Positions 15,683 through 23,409 of a DNA stretch of 24,824 nucleotides are shown here, piece after piece. Made by a program: the position numbers and the translations under genes. Position 1 is the first letter of the stretch. Each line of letters begins with the position of its first letter. The notes under the pieces are model-generated. The model was not told where the DNA came from. It did no database searches and saw only the letters and a list, made by a program, of their open reading frames with translations. The stretch lies in assembly GCA_023253415.1 (NCBI GenBank), contig JALRGK010000229.1, forward strand, positions 1 through 24,824, written 5' to 3'. Source of the DNA: Rhodocyclaceae bacterium. GTDB taxonomy: Bacteria > Pseudomonadota > Gammaproteobacteria > Burkholderiales > Rhodocyclaceae.

Positions 15683-15743
15683 GACCCGAGCAGACCATCT
15701 TGACAGGCGAAAAGCCGCCACGGGAAAGCCTTGCACTCGGGTC
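15683..15743. repeat. Inverted repeat downstream of hemE
   Basis: GACCCGAG at 15683-15690 and CTCGGGTC at 15736-15743 form a perfect 8-bp inverted repeat around a 45-nt spacer. The spacer itself can form a small GGCG/CGCC hairpin. There is no T tract on either strand, so it is not a standard intrinsic terminator. It abuts the DnaA-box cluster. Confidence 0.35.
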
Positions 15744-15757
15744 GTCAACATCAGGCG

Positions 15758-16831
15758 TTAGCGACCTGCACGCAAGGCACGGCCCACCTGATGCACTGTA
15801 TCCACGAGTACCGATACGTTCTCCGGCGGGGTGAATTGAGAAATACCGTGCCCCAGGTTGAATACATGACCGGTATTCGCCGGGCCAAAGCTACGCAACA
15901 CTTTTTCCGCTTCGCGGGCAACCGCTTCCGGACCGGCTCGCAGAATCGTCGGGTCCAAATTTCCCTGCAGTGCGACTCGATCACCTACCCGGGCTCTCGC
16001 CTTACCAATATCAATCGTCCAATCCAGACCCAAGCCATCGGCACCGGTATCGGCCAGCGCTTCGAGCCAGAGACCGCCACCCTTGGTAAAGACAATCGAT
16101 GGAATGCGTTCGCCATCCCAGGTTTTATGCAAACCGGCGACAATACGCTTCATGTAGTTTAGTGAAAACTCATGGAAGGCAGCCTCGGCCAACGTACCGC
16201 CCCAGGAATCAAAAATCATCACGGCCTGTGCACCTGCTTCGATTTGTGCATTCAGATACTGAATCACCGACTCGGTGGTCACTTCCAGAATCTTGTGCAT
16301 CAGATCCGGACGATCGTAAAGCATCGATTTGATGCGGGCATAGTCATCCGAAGCACCGCCTTCGACCATGTAACACGCCAGCGTCCACGGACTTCCCGAG
16401 AAACCGATGAGCGGTACGCTGTTATCCAGTGCTTTACGAATCTCGGCCACGGCGTCGATGACATAGCGCAGCTGGTCGTGCGGATCTGGCACGCAGAGGT
16501 TGCGGATCTCCCATTCGTCGCGTAGCGGGCGCTCAAATTTCGGACCTTCGCCTTCGGAGAAATACAGGCCCAAGCCCATCGCATCCGGTACGGTCAGAAT
16601 ATCCGAGAACAGAATAGCCGCATCGAGGTCATAACGTGCCAGCGGTTGCAGCGTGACTTCACAGGCATAGGCCGGGTTTTTACACAGGCCCAAAAAGCTT
16701 CCGGCGCGTTTACGCGTTTCGCGATACTCCGGCAAATAACGACCTGCCTGGCGCATCAGCCAGACGGGGGTTGTTTCGGTAGGCTCTTTGAGGAGGGCAC
16801 GCAGAAAAAGATCATTACGAGGACGAGACAC
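15758..16831 (-). CDS. hemE: Uroporphyrinogen decarboxylase HemE
   Basis: HemE removes four carboxyl groups from uroporphyrinogen III to give coproporphyrinogen III in haem synthesis. The 357-residue protein matches the family length. The active-site motifs are complete: VWLMRQAGRYLPEYR with Arg27 and Arg31, FSDILTVPDAMG with the essential Asp77, and GFSGSPWTLACYMVEG. Later blocks include DSWGG, LGLDWTIDIG and LQGNLDPTIL. The start is GTG at 16829-16831, supported by GGAG about 6 nt upstream; no nearby ATG gives the conserved N-terminus. ntrX ends 35 nt upstream on the same strand, so hemE may be co-transcribed with the ntrYX genes. priA follows after 181 nt that contain DnaA boxes. No frameshift or missing residue is seen. 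Confidence 0.97.
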   Translation of the reverse strand: MSRPRNDLFLRALLKEPTETTPVWLMRQAGRYLPEYRETRKRAGSFLGLCKNPAYACEVTLQPLARYDLDAAILFSDILTVPDAMGLGLYFSEGEGPKFERPLRDEWEIRNLCVPDPHDQLRYVIDAVAEIRKALDNSVPLIGFSGSPWTLACYMVEGGASDDYARIKSMLYDRPDLMHKILEVTTESVIQYLNAQIEAGAQAVMIFDSWGGTLAEAAFHEFSLNYMKRIVAGLHKTWDGERIPSIVFTKGGGLWLEALADTGADGLGLDWTIDIGKARARVGDRVALQGNLDPTILRAGPEAVAREAEKVLRSFGPANTGHVFNLGHGISQFTPPENVSVLVDTVHQVGRALRAGR

Positions 16832-16866
16832 GTTAACTCCAGTTTCTTCTAAAAATAACCAATGAC

Positions 16867-18165
16867 TTAATTGCCGGACCCGTTGGATACGCTATCGCGA
16901 CGCTCCAACGTAATGCCCAGCTGCTTGAATTTTCTGTATAAATGCGTGCGCTCCAGGCCACTTTGCTCGGCGACACGCGTCATGTTTCCGTTGCTACGCG
17001 CGATGTGGTAGGTGAGATAAAGCCGCTCGAAGGCATCCCGCGCTTCTTTCAATGGCATTTCGTAAAACTCGGCCAGGGAGCCATCGGACTCATCCGTCGA
17101 CTTTTCTGCAACGGGTTCGGCCACCGATTGCAACAGCGCATCCACATCCTGCCGACTAATGGTTTCTTCCAGCGCACTTAATGCCAGGTTCTTGAGCGCG
17201 CCCAGCAAAGCACTCCAGCCACCATCATTACCAACCCAATGCTTTTGCCGCAGCACGTTCAAAGCATCCGGTGCCATATAGCGGTGTGGAATATTGCCCT
17301 GTTCGCAGAGCAATGTCAGCAGGGCGGGCAACAGCTCCGGCAAATCATTCACCGATTCCGACAAGGCCGGGAGGCCAATCCAGACATCACTCAACCTTTG
17401 CACAAGTGCCACATCGACGCCGCTATCCACGATCTGTTCTGCCGATGCCCCACTCGCCACCACCAGCGTCAGACGATACTTCGCTAGCCGCTCTAGGACA
17501 AAACTCAGATTCATCTGGGTCATACGACCCGCACCAAAAAGCTCGGGCAGGAATAAAACCCCACCGGCATGCTGCTCCAGCATCTCCTGCGTAATAGCGC
17601 GGCTCTCCAGAGAAAGGTTCAGCCACGGCGCATGCGGTGCCAGCAGACTACGTGCACCAACTTCGGCGATCAGCCCCTGGGCACCCCTTAAAAATAGGAT
17701 GGGTGAATGTTTGGCTGACTGGGCAATGCGTTGGGCAAACTTCTTGAGCAGGCCAATTTGCAGCAGCGAGTCCACGGCATAGTTCTGGCGGGTGGTCGAT
17801 GCGTCCGGTTTTAGGCACTTCTTCACCGTGGCCAGCAACTTCTGCAGCGCAATCGGTTTTTCCAGGAAATCCACCGCACCAATGCGCGTTGCTTCGACCG
17901 CGGTATCAATGGTGCCATGCCCAGACATCATCACGACAGGCATGGTGAGCAAACCATTCGCCGACCACTCCTTGAGGAGAGAAATACCGTCTGCATCCGG
18001 CATCCAGATATCAAGCAATACCAGATCAGGGCGGCGCGATGCACGTAGCTCACGAGCGCGTGTGGCATTTTCTGCCACCATGACACTATGGCCTTCATCC
18101 GCCAGAATCTCCGAGAGCAGCTCCCGGATACCTACTTCGTCATCAACTACCAGTATCTCTGCCAT
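16867..18165 (-). CDS. ntrX: NtrX-type response regulator with degenerate AAA+ domain
   Basis: The 432-residue protein starts with a complete receiver domain: Asp8/Asp9, phospho-acceptor Asp52 (LLDIWMPDADG), Ser81 and Lys103. The C-terminus has a Fis-type helix-turn-helix (MTRVAEQSGLERTHLYRKFK, about 395-414). The middle part (about 135-345) sits where a sigma-54 AAA+ domain is expected but is degraded. The Walker A position reads LRGAQGLIAEVG instead of G-x-x-G-T-G-K-E, the GAFTGA loop segment is deleted between LNLSLES and GGVLFL, and Walker B reads GGVLFLPEL without the usual D-E. It is therefore unlikely to hydrolyse ATP or remodel sigma-54 polymerase. Its place 1 nt after ntrY supports the NtrX identity; AGGAG precedes the ATG. 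It probably binds DNA as a phosphorylation-controlled regulator of other holoenzymes. Confidence 0.88.
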   Translation of the reverse strand: MAEILVVDDEVGIRELLSEILADEGHSVMVAENATRARELRASRRPDLVLLDIWMPDADGISLLKEWSANGLLTMPVVMMSGHGTIDTAVEATRIGAVDFLEKPIALQKLLATVKKCLKPDASTTRQNYAVDSLLQIGLLKKFAQRIAQSAKHSPILFLRGAQGLIAEVGARSLLAPHAPWLNLSLESRAITQEMLEQHAGGVLFLPELFGAGRMTQMNLSFVLERLAKYRLTLVVASGASAEQIVDSGVDVALVQRLSDVWIGLPALSESVNDLPELLPALLTLLCEQGNIPHRYMAPDALNVLRQKHWVGNDGGWSALLGALKNLALSALEETISRQDVDALLQSVAEPVAEKSTDESDGSLAEFYEMPLKEARDAFERLYLTYHIARSNGNMTRVAEQSGLERTHLYRKFKQLGITLERRDSVSNGSGN

Positions 18166-18166
18166 A

Positions 18167-20323
18167 TCAGGCTCCTACCGACTTCGGTGATTCAGATTCA
18201 AAGGGGCTACCGTTATCCGCTGCTTGCAAAATAATGCGGATCTCGGCCCCCCCCGTTGGTTGATTGGACAGCGTAATCTTGCCACCATGCTCTTCAATAA
18301 TTTTTTTAACGATGGGTAGACCCAGACCCGTGCCCTTCGGTTTAGTTGTCACATAGGGCTCAAAGGCATTCGCCATGATCTCTGGCGAAAACCCAGACCC
18401 CGTATCCGCAATCACTAACTCGACCTGTTTGCCCAGCTGACGCGTACGGACATCGATTCGCCCGTCCGCCAAGCTCTCTGTGGCATCCTGAGCATTGCGA
18501 ATCAGGTTATGAATAATCTGGCGAAGTTGTGCCGGATCTCCTGTAACGGGCGTTAATCCATCTGCCAATTCGGCACGAATCGGCGTTGCCGAAGCTTCAT
18601 ATAACACTAGTAATTCCTGAAGTAATGCGTTGAGATCCAAGGTCATCAGATTGGCGGGCGGCAATCTGGCGTAATCCCGGAAACTGTCCACCATGTGCTT
18701 CATGGCCTGCACCTGATTAACGATCGTACGTGTTGATCGTTGCAGCATATCGGCATCAGGTTCGGGCAAATGAGCAGCCAGTTTATGTTCGAGTCGTTCG
18801 GCAGCTAGTTGAATCGGTGTCAGTGGGTTCTTGATTTCATGGGCCAGACGACGGGCCACCTCACCCCAGGCCGTTGCCCGTTGCGCCGCGATCAGTTCCG
18901 TAATGTCATCAAACACAACAACGTAACCACCGCCCGACTGCTCCGGCAGTTCAGAACCATGCACCATGAGCTGCTGCTTTCGGCCGTCTGGCAAGAGACG
19001 TTCAACTTCTAGCTGCCAAGCGGCTTCGCCATGACGGGCAAAACCGTCGCGAATCGTGCGCGCCAGCTGCTCCTGGCGCGGCCAGCCTTCCAACGGCTCT
19101 GAAATCAGACCGACCCAGTCTTCAGCCAGCAATGTTTTAGCGGCGCCGTTTACCGCTTTAAGGACAAAGCGCCGGTCAAAAGCCAAGACGCCGGCCGATA
19201 GGTTATCGAGCACCTCTTGCAAATAGGCCCGCGCCCGCTCCAGATCTGACCGGTGTCGCTCTGTTTCCGTATGCGCTTCTCGCAGTTGGAACGTCATCCG
19301 GTTAAAAGACTGCGTCAGAATGCCCAGTTCATCGTGGCTGACGACGGTTTGCTTTGGTGAAAAGTCACCAGCCGCCACTGCCTGGGTGCCTTCAGCGAGA
19401 ATTGTTAGTGGCGCCGTAAAACGGCGCGCCAGAATAAAGGCCGCACTAAAGGCCGCCGCCAACGCCAGTAGAAGCGTTAACGTCAGCGTCAACGCATAAA
19501 GTCGCGTGAGACCGGCTCGCGCCAGTTCCAATTCGCGATACTCGCGATACACAGACTGTACCGCCTCCGAATCACTGGCCAATTTAGCGGGCACCGGCAC
19601 CACCACTTCCAGTAGTCGATTATCGTGCTGCCCGGTGGCCGCAGGCAACGTTACCAGCGCACGCAGAATGGGCAGTCCGGTACCATCCGCTTCGATCACG
19701 GAAAACGCGCCGTTCTTGCGGGCTTCGGCAACCTGCCCCGGCAAAGGCAAAACCGGTGCATCCGTCCGCAGCTGGGTAGAGCCGAGAACGTCAATCCGGT
19801 TACCCGTTACCTGAAAGAGCGTTGTCGATTGCGCCCCAGTGACCTGTTTCAGTTTATTTAATACTGCTGGCGTCTGTGACGGGTCTCGTTGAGCGATGGC
19901 AGCAGCCGCATCCCGCGTTGTCGATACCAGACCCACTGTGATGCCCTCGAGCGCATCACGACCTAGGTTGAGCCCGGCCTCCAGCGCCTGCTCCACGCGC
20001 ACATCAAACCAGCTTTCGATACTCCGGGTGACGAACTGTACGGATACTGCGTAAATCAGCGCACCGGGCACGAGCGCCATTATCGCTAGCATCAGCATTA
20101 AACGAAATTTGAGCCGCGCCCCGAATACCTGCTGCCGGTGATCTCGCCACAATCGGAATAACTGCACACCGATGACCAGTGCCATCGCAAGGCCAAGGAG
20201 GATGTTTAACCCCACGAGCCAGGAATAGTGCCGTGCAAAAAAATCCGTATTCGATGCAGCTTGCGTCAACAGAAACAGCAACGCCACCGAAACGATTGAC
20301 ATGATGAACAACGCCAACCGCAT
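18167..20323 (-). CDS. ntrY: Sensor histidine kinase NtrY
   Basis: This is a membrane-bound sensor of 718 residues. Hydrophobic segments lie at about 4-22, 35-57, 75-97 and 277-299, enclosing a periplasmic region at about 100-275. A HAMP domain (about 300-350), a PAS domain (about 365-480) and the kinase core follow. The H box is RRLAHEIKNPLTPIQL with His495. The N box is IIHNLIRNAQDA at about 603-614, then the G1 box DTGSGF (640-645) and G2 box KGTGLGLPIV (663-672). The topology with an extracytoplasmic domain plus HAMP-PAS is that of NtrY, partner of NtrX in nitrogen and redox/respiration control. Its ATG overlaps the TAA of the DUF4390 gene as TAATG, and ntrX begins 1 nt after its stop. 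The stimulus cannot be read from the sequence. Confidence 0.93.
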   Translation of the reverse strand: MRLALFIMSIVSVALLFLLTQAASNTDFFARHYSWLVGLNILLGLAMALVIGVQLFRLWRDHRQQVFGARLKFRLMLMLAIMALVPGALIYAVSVQFVTRSIESWFDVRVEQALEAGLNLGRDALEGITVGLVSTTRDAAAAIAQRDPSQTPAVLNKLKQVTGAQSTTLFQVTGNRIDVLGSTQLRTDAPVLPLPGQVAEARKNGAFSVIEADGTGLPILRALVTLPAATGQHDNRLLEVVVPVPAKLASDSEAVQSVYREYRELELARAGLTRLYALTLTLTLLLALAAAFSAAFILARRFTAPLTILAEGTQAVAAGDFSPKQTVVSHDELGILTQSFNRMTFQLREAHTETERHRSDLERARAYLQEVLDNLSAGVLAFDRRFVLKAVNGAAKTLLAEDWVGLISEPLEGWPRQEQLARTIRDGFARHGEAAWQLEVERLLPDGRKQQLMVHGSELPEQSGGGYVVVFDDITELIAAQRATAWGEVARRLAHEIKNPLTPIQLAAERLEHKLAAHLPEPDADMLQRSTRTIVNQVQAMKHMVDSFRDYARLPPANLMTLDLNALLQELLVLYEASATPIRAELADGLTPVTGDPAQLRQIIHNLIRNAQDATESLADGRIDVRTRQLGKQVELVIADTGSGFSPEIMANAFEPYVTTKPKGTGLGLPIVKKIIEEHGGKITLSNQPTGGAEIRIILQAADNGSPFESESPKSVGA

Positions 20324-20901
20324 TACTTCGCCCCCATCATGATCGGCACATTCAGACGGGTGGTGCGCCAGTCGCTATCCAGTCGCCAATCGCGATCACC
20401 AAAAGACACCACCTGAAATGGTTTTGGCAGGAATGCCGGATCGAGTCGGAAACGCACCAAGATTTCCACTGGCTCGCCGGCACGTAATCGTCCGCCAGGC
20501 ACCGTCCAACTCACTGGTCGCGCAACGTAGTCCAATGCGTCTTGCAAACTCTGAAAGTTACGCCCATCCTGCCCTTCCGTGACACGGTAGTTTCTCACCA
20601 ACGCGTTGTAGGTAAGCCGTCGGTCCGCATGCCCGGAAAACAGCGCCTCATCCACCCAATACCAACGGGGTCGACGAATTTGTGACTGTATCTGGAACAC
20701 CAATGGAATCCCATGATTCACCGCATCCGTCAGCGAGGCGGACAGTTGCAACCCGAAGGCACTATTGAGAACCCATGTATCTTCTGTAGGATTCAACGAC
20801 ACCTGCCGTATCTCCGCAGCCGCATGAACCGATGACACGGGCAAGATCAAACCAAGGATGGTGAGGCACCCCACTCTCAAAAAGTGGCGGCGTGATGTCA
20901 T
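20323..20901 (-). CDS. DUF4390 domain-containing protein, exported
   Basis: The product has 192 residues and an N-terminal signal: MTSRRHFLRVGCLTILGLIL followed by PVSSVHAAAE, with cleavage likely after an Ala. The mature part is mainly beta-strand-like, with LTDAVNHGIPLVFQIQSQIR, then RPRWYWVDE, LTYNALVRNYRV and a closing DWRLDSDWRTTRLNV. This matches DUF4390 (PF14334), found in betaproteobacteria between rsmB and ntrY, as here. Its function is unknown; the constant linkage to ntrY makes a role in signal sensing in the periplasm plausible, but this is inference. I chose the ATG at 20899-20901, which overlaps the rsmB stop as ATGA and has AAGGTG upstream. An ATG five codons earlier (20916) is possible. 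It overlaps the ntrY start by one base. Confidence 0.87.
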   Translation of the reverse strand: MTSRRHFLRVGCLTILGLILPVSSVHAAAEIRQVSLNPTEDTWVLNSAFGLQLSASLTDAVNHGIPLVFQIQSQIRRPRWYWVDEALFSGHADRRLTYNALVRNYRVTEGQDGRNFQSLQDALDYVARPVSWTVPGGRLRAGEPVEILVRFRLDPAFLPKPFQVVSFGDRDWRLDSDWRTTRLNVPIMMGAK

Positions 20902-22319
20902 ACAAGCACCTTGCATAACAGCGCAAAGAAAAAACCATCATGACGCGCATCCGGCAGCAGGTGAACCCGGGTCAGCTGCTGTGCATCGGGCGTCTGGGCC
21001 AGAAACGTCTCAACTTGTGCGTCGTTTTCCTGGACGAAAACCGAGCACGTCCCATAGAGCAAACGACCACCCGGTTTAAGCAACGGCCACAAAGCCTTGA
21101 GCAGGCGTTTCTGGGTCCGCGCCAGCGCATACACATCGTCCTCACGGCGCAGCCATTTGGCATCGGGGTGCCGACCGGCAACACCAGAACCCGAACAGGG
21201 CGCATCAAGGAGAATGGCATCGAAAGGGCGCTTCGCCCAGCTCGCCGCCGTACTTGTCGTATCTGCCGCATCAGCACAAATAACCTGAACGCTGCGATCA
21301 CTGGGTAAAGCCGCAGACTCTAACGCGCGCCTCAAGGCTGCGCACCGTTCGGGATCCACCTCGATAGCGGTCAAATCAACCGCGGCCGACTGTAACAAAT
21401 GGAGTGATTTACCGCCCGGGGCGGCACAGGCGTCCAGCACCCGCATGCCCGGCTGTACATCCAGCAAACGTGCCGCTTGCTGCGCACCGATATCCTGAAT
21501 GACGACCTGTCCCTGCTTAAACCCCGGCAATGCGTCAGCCGGTCTCGGCTGGGCCAGCAATAAAGCCTCCGGGCCATCTTCCGCTACAGGGGGCTGCAGC
21601 GCGATACCTTCCGCTGCTAATGCTTCAACATAGGCTTTCGGAGTTATCGCCAACGGATTGATGCGCAGACCCATGGGGGGTTTACGGTTACCACCGTCCG
21701 CGATGGCCTGCCATTTATCTGGCCAATCTTTTTGCAACCGGTTCAGCCACCACTGGGGATGTTGCCACGCCGCCTCGGCATCACTTGCTATCGCCTTATC
21801 CAAGGCGGCACGCTCGCGTAACGCACGGCGCAGAATGGCGTTAACGAAACCGCGATATCGCCCACCTGACAGCGTTGCCGCAGCTTCTACGGCCTGATCA
21901 ACCCCCACGTGCGCTTTATCAGGATGCATCTCCAGCCAGCACAACGCCACACGCAACAAACTCCGCAATTCATCTTCTGCGGTAGGGCGATCGAGCAGCA
22001 ATGACAATTCAACATCGCCCCGACAATAACGGCGTAATGTAGCGTAAGCCAGATCAATAGCCTGAGATCGCACCGCATCCGGTGGCAGATCCCGTTGTCG
22101 TAATTCGGCCAATACCACCGTCAAACTACGACCGAAAGCAACAACGTCCGTCACACACGAGGAGGCAACCAGCATGGCCCAGGCCAGCGAATCCGGCGAC
22201 AGCAGCTTGGGCGCTGCCGGACGCGTGGCAGGCCGCGCTCGGGGAGACTGGCCAGCCGGCCTATGACCACGTTTTGCAGTGGTGCCAGCGGAACGAGAGG
22301 GTCGGGTTGAGCGATTCAT
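20898..22319 (-). CDS. rsmB: 16S rRNA (cytosine(967)-C(5))-methyltransferase RsmB
   Basis: RsmB methylates C967 of 16S rRNA with AdoMet. The 473-residue protein has an N-terminal NusB-like helical domain (about 45-180, including YRGFVNAILRR). The C-terminal Rossmann methyltransferase domain contains the AdoMet motif VLDACAAPGGKS (294-305), the motif IV LLDAPCSGSGV with Cys375, and the motif VI LYGTCSVF with catalytic Cys425. Both cysteines of the RNA m5C mechanism are present. The first 40 or so residues are rich in Arg, Pro, Ala and Ser and probably disordered; a downstream start is possible, although no better ribosome-binding site was seen. It heads the minus-strand cluster that continues into DUF4390, ntrY, ntrX, hemE and priA, and it diverges from the S1/P1 nuclease gene. 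Confidence 0.95.
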   Translation of the reverse strand: MNRSTRPSRSAGTTAKRGHRPAGQSPRARPATRPAAPKLLSPDSLAWAMLVASSCVTDVVAFGRSLTVVLAELRQRDLPPDAVRSQAIDLAYATLRRYCRGDVELSLLLDRPTAEDELRSLLRVALCWLEMHPDKAHVGVDQAVEAAATLSGGRYRGFVNAILRRALRERAALDKAIASDAEAAWQHPQWWLNRLQKDWPDKWQAIADGGNRKPPMGLRINPLAITPKAYVEALAAEGIALQPPVAEDGPEALLLAQPRPADALPGFKQGQVVIQDIGAQQAARLLDVQPGMRVLDACAAPGGKSLHLLQSAAVDLTAIEVDPERCAALRRALESAALPSDRSVQVICADAADTTSTAASWAKRPFDAILLDAPCSGSGVAGRHPDAKWLRREDDVYALARTQKRLLKALWPLLKPGGRLLYGTCSVFVQENDAQVETFLAQTPDAQQLTRVHLLPDARHDGFFFALLCKVLV

Positions 22320-22340
22320 TATTGGTTTAAGTGTAGCATG

Positions 22341-22368
22341 TTTACAACACCAACCCGAGGCGTAATCT
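22341..22368 (+). promoter_or_regulatory. Candidate promoter for the S1/P1 nuclease gene
   Basis: TTTACA at 22341-22346 and TAATCT at 22363-22368 are separated by 16 nt, with the start codon 17 nt after the -10. The short leader would leave little room for a ribosome-binding site, and none is evident. Confidence 0.35.
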
Positions 22369-22384
22369 GTCCCATAATCTACCT

Positions 22385-23353
22385 ATGTGGCCGCGCAATT
22401 TTCCAACCAGATTCCGTCATGCAGCGATACGATGCCTGCTCACCATAGGCATTGGTCTCTTCAGCCTACAAGCCAGTGCCTGGAATGCAACAGGACACCG
22501 TGAAGTCGTTGCCGTGGCCTGGTCAATGTCCAACCCGCAAACACGGCAGGCCGTCCACCGATTGCTGGAACATCAAACCTCGATCACCAGCACCCGCGGC
22601 CTGCAAGGTGAATCGGCATGGATGGCGGCAGCACTCTGGCCGGATGATTTACGGGACCAGGCAGAAAGCAGTAGTGATCTAGCGCCGCCGACTCATATGC
22701 GTCAATGGGAAGAACGTGCACGTACGGGGCTGGCAACACGCCGCTGGCACTTCGCCGATCGGGATATTGCCCGACCATTCCATGGACAACCCGTACAAGG
22801 CTTGCTCGAGCCGGCACTTAAAGTGCAGATCGATTTATTGGCAGACCCCAAAGCCACAAACGAAGCGCGCGCCGTTGCCCTGGCATGGGTGAGTCATCTC
22901 GTTGCCGATGCTCATCAACCGCTCCATACGGCCAGTCGCGCTGACCCGCTCCACCCTGGCCAACTGGATGCGGGCGGCAACTTGGTCACTGTTTTGGATG
23001 GCGGTCGCAAACCGCCGGACCCATTAAGCCTTCACCGCTGGTGGGATGAACTACCCGGCCACGCACGTCCCGGCACGGCACGTTTCGATACGGAGGTAGC
23101 GCGTCTCACGCGCCAGGCCCAGCAGGTGTCTGTTGACGACATCAAATCGCCACGCGGATGGATCGAGGAATCCTTTATGATCGCCCGGGATCATGTCTAC
23201 CCGGGGCTAGCACCCGATCCCGACCATGCAGATACCTTTCTGATACGGCAGGACTACTGGCTAGAAGGCCGGGACATCACGCGCCAGCGGTTAGCATTGG
23301 CAGGGCGACGACTGGCTCAGGTGGTTGAACAAGCGCTGCGGGACTTGCGTTAA
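22385..23353 (+). CDS. S1/P1 family zinc-dependent nuclease, exported
   Basis: The 322-residue protein carries a signal peptide of about 32 residues (LLTIGIGLFSLQASA, cleavage before Trp33). Cleavage there would make Trp the first mature residue, which coordinates zinc through its amino group in this family. Other trinuclear zinc ligands are visible: His38 (WNATGHREVVA), the Asp pair 87-88 (WPDDLR), His122 (RRWHFAD), then His171, Asp175, His177 and His181 in WVSHLVADAHQPLHT. DAGGN at 195-199 and LHRWWDEL with His217 and Asp221 also belong to the set. Such enzymes cleave single-stranded DNA and RNA and release 5'-nucleotides, here probably in the periplasm. The gene stands alone on the plus strand between rsmB and htpX. 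It is intact; preference for RNA or DNA cannot be predicted. Confidence 0.92.
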   Translation: MWPRNFPTRFRHAAIRCLLTIGIGLFSLQASAWNATGHREVVAVAWSMSNPQTRQAVHRLLEHQTSITSTRGLQGESAWMAAALWPDDLRDQAESSSDLAPPTHMRQWEERARTGLATRRWHFADRDIARPFHGQPVQGLLEPALKVQIDLLADPKATNEARAVALAWVSHLVADAHQPLHTASRADPLHPGQLDAGGNLVTVLDGGRKPPDPLSLHRWWDELPGHARPGTARFDTEVARLTRQAQQVSVDDIKSPRGWIEESFMIARDHVYPGLAPDPDHADTFLIRQDYWLEGRDITRQRLALAGRRLAQVVEQALRDLR

Positions 23354-23409
23354 CAAACATCAGATTCATCTCCGGCTTGAGTGAGGTCGAGGCCAACACA
23401 CCATCGACA

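Noticed and set aside
15683..15743. Intrinsic terminator after hemE
   Set aside because: The inverted repeat has a 45-nt loop and no T tract on the relevant strand.
15569..15751. Open frame of about 60 codons on the minus strand between hemE and priA
   Set aside because: It has no recognisable domain or ribosome-binding site, and it covers the DnaA-box region and the priA start. It is more likely chance in an intergenic gap.
16867..18165. ntrX as a pseudogene
   Set aside because: Although the AAA+ motifs are lost, the frame is continuous over the usual length, both end domains are intact and a good ribosome-binding site is present.
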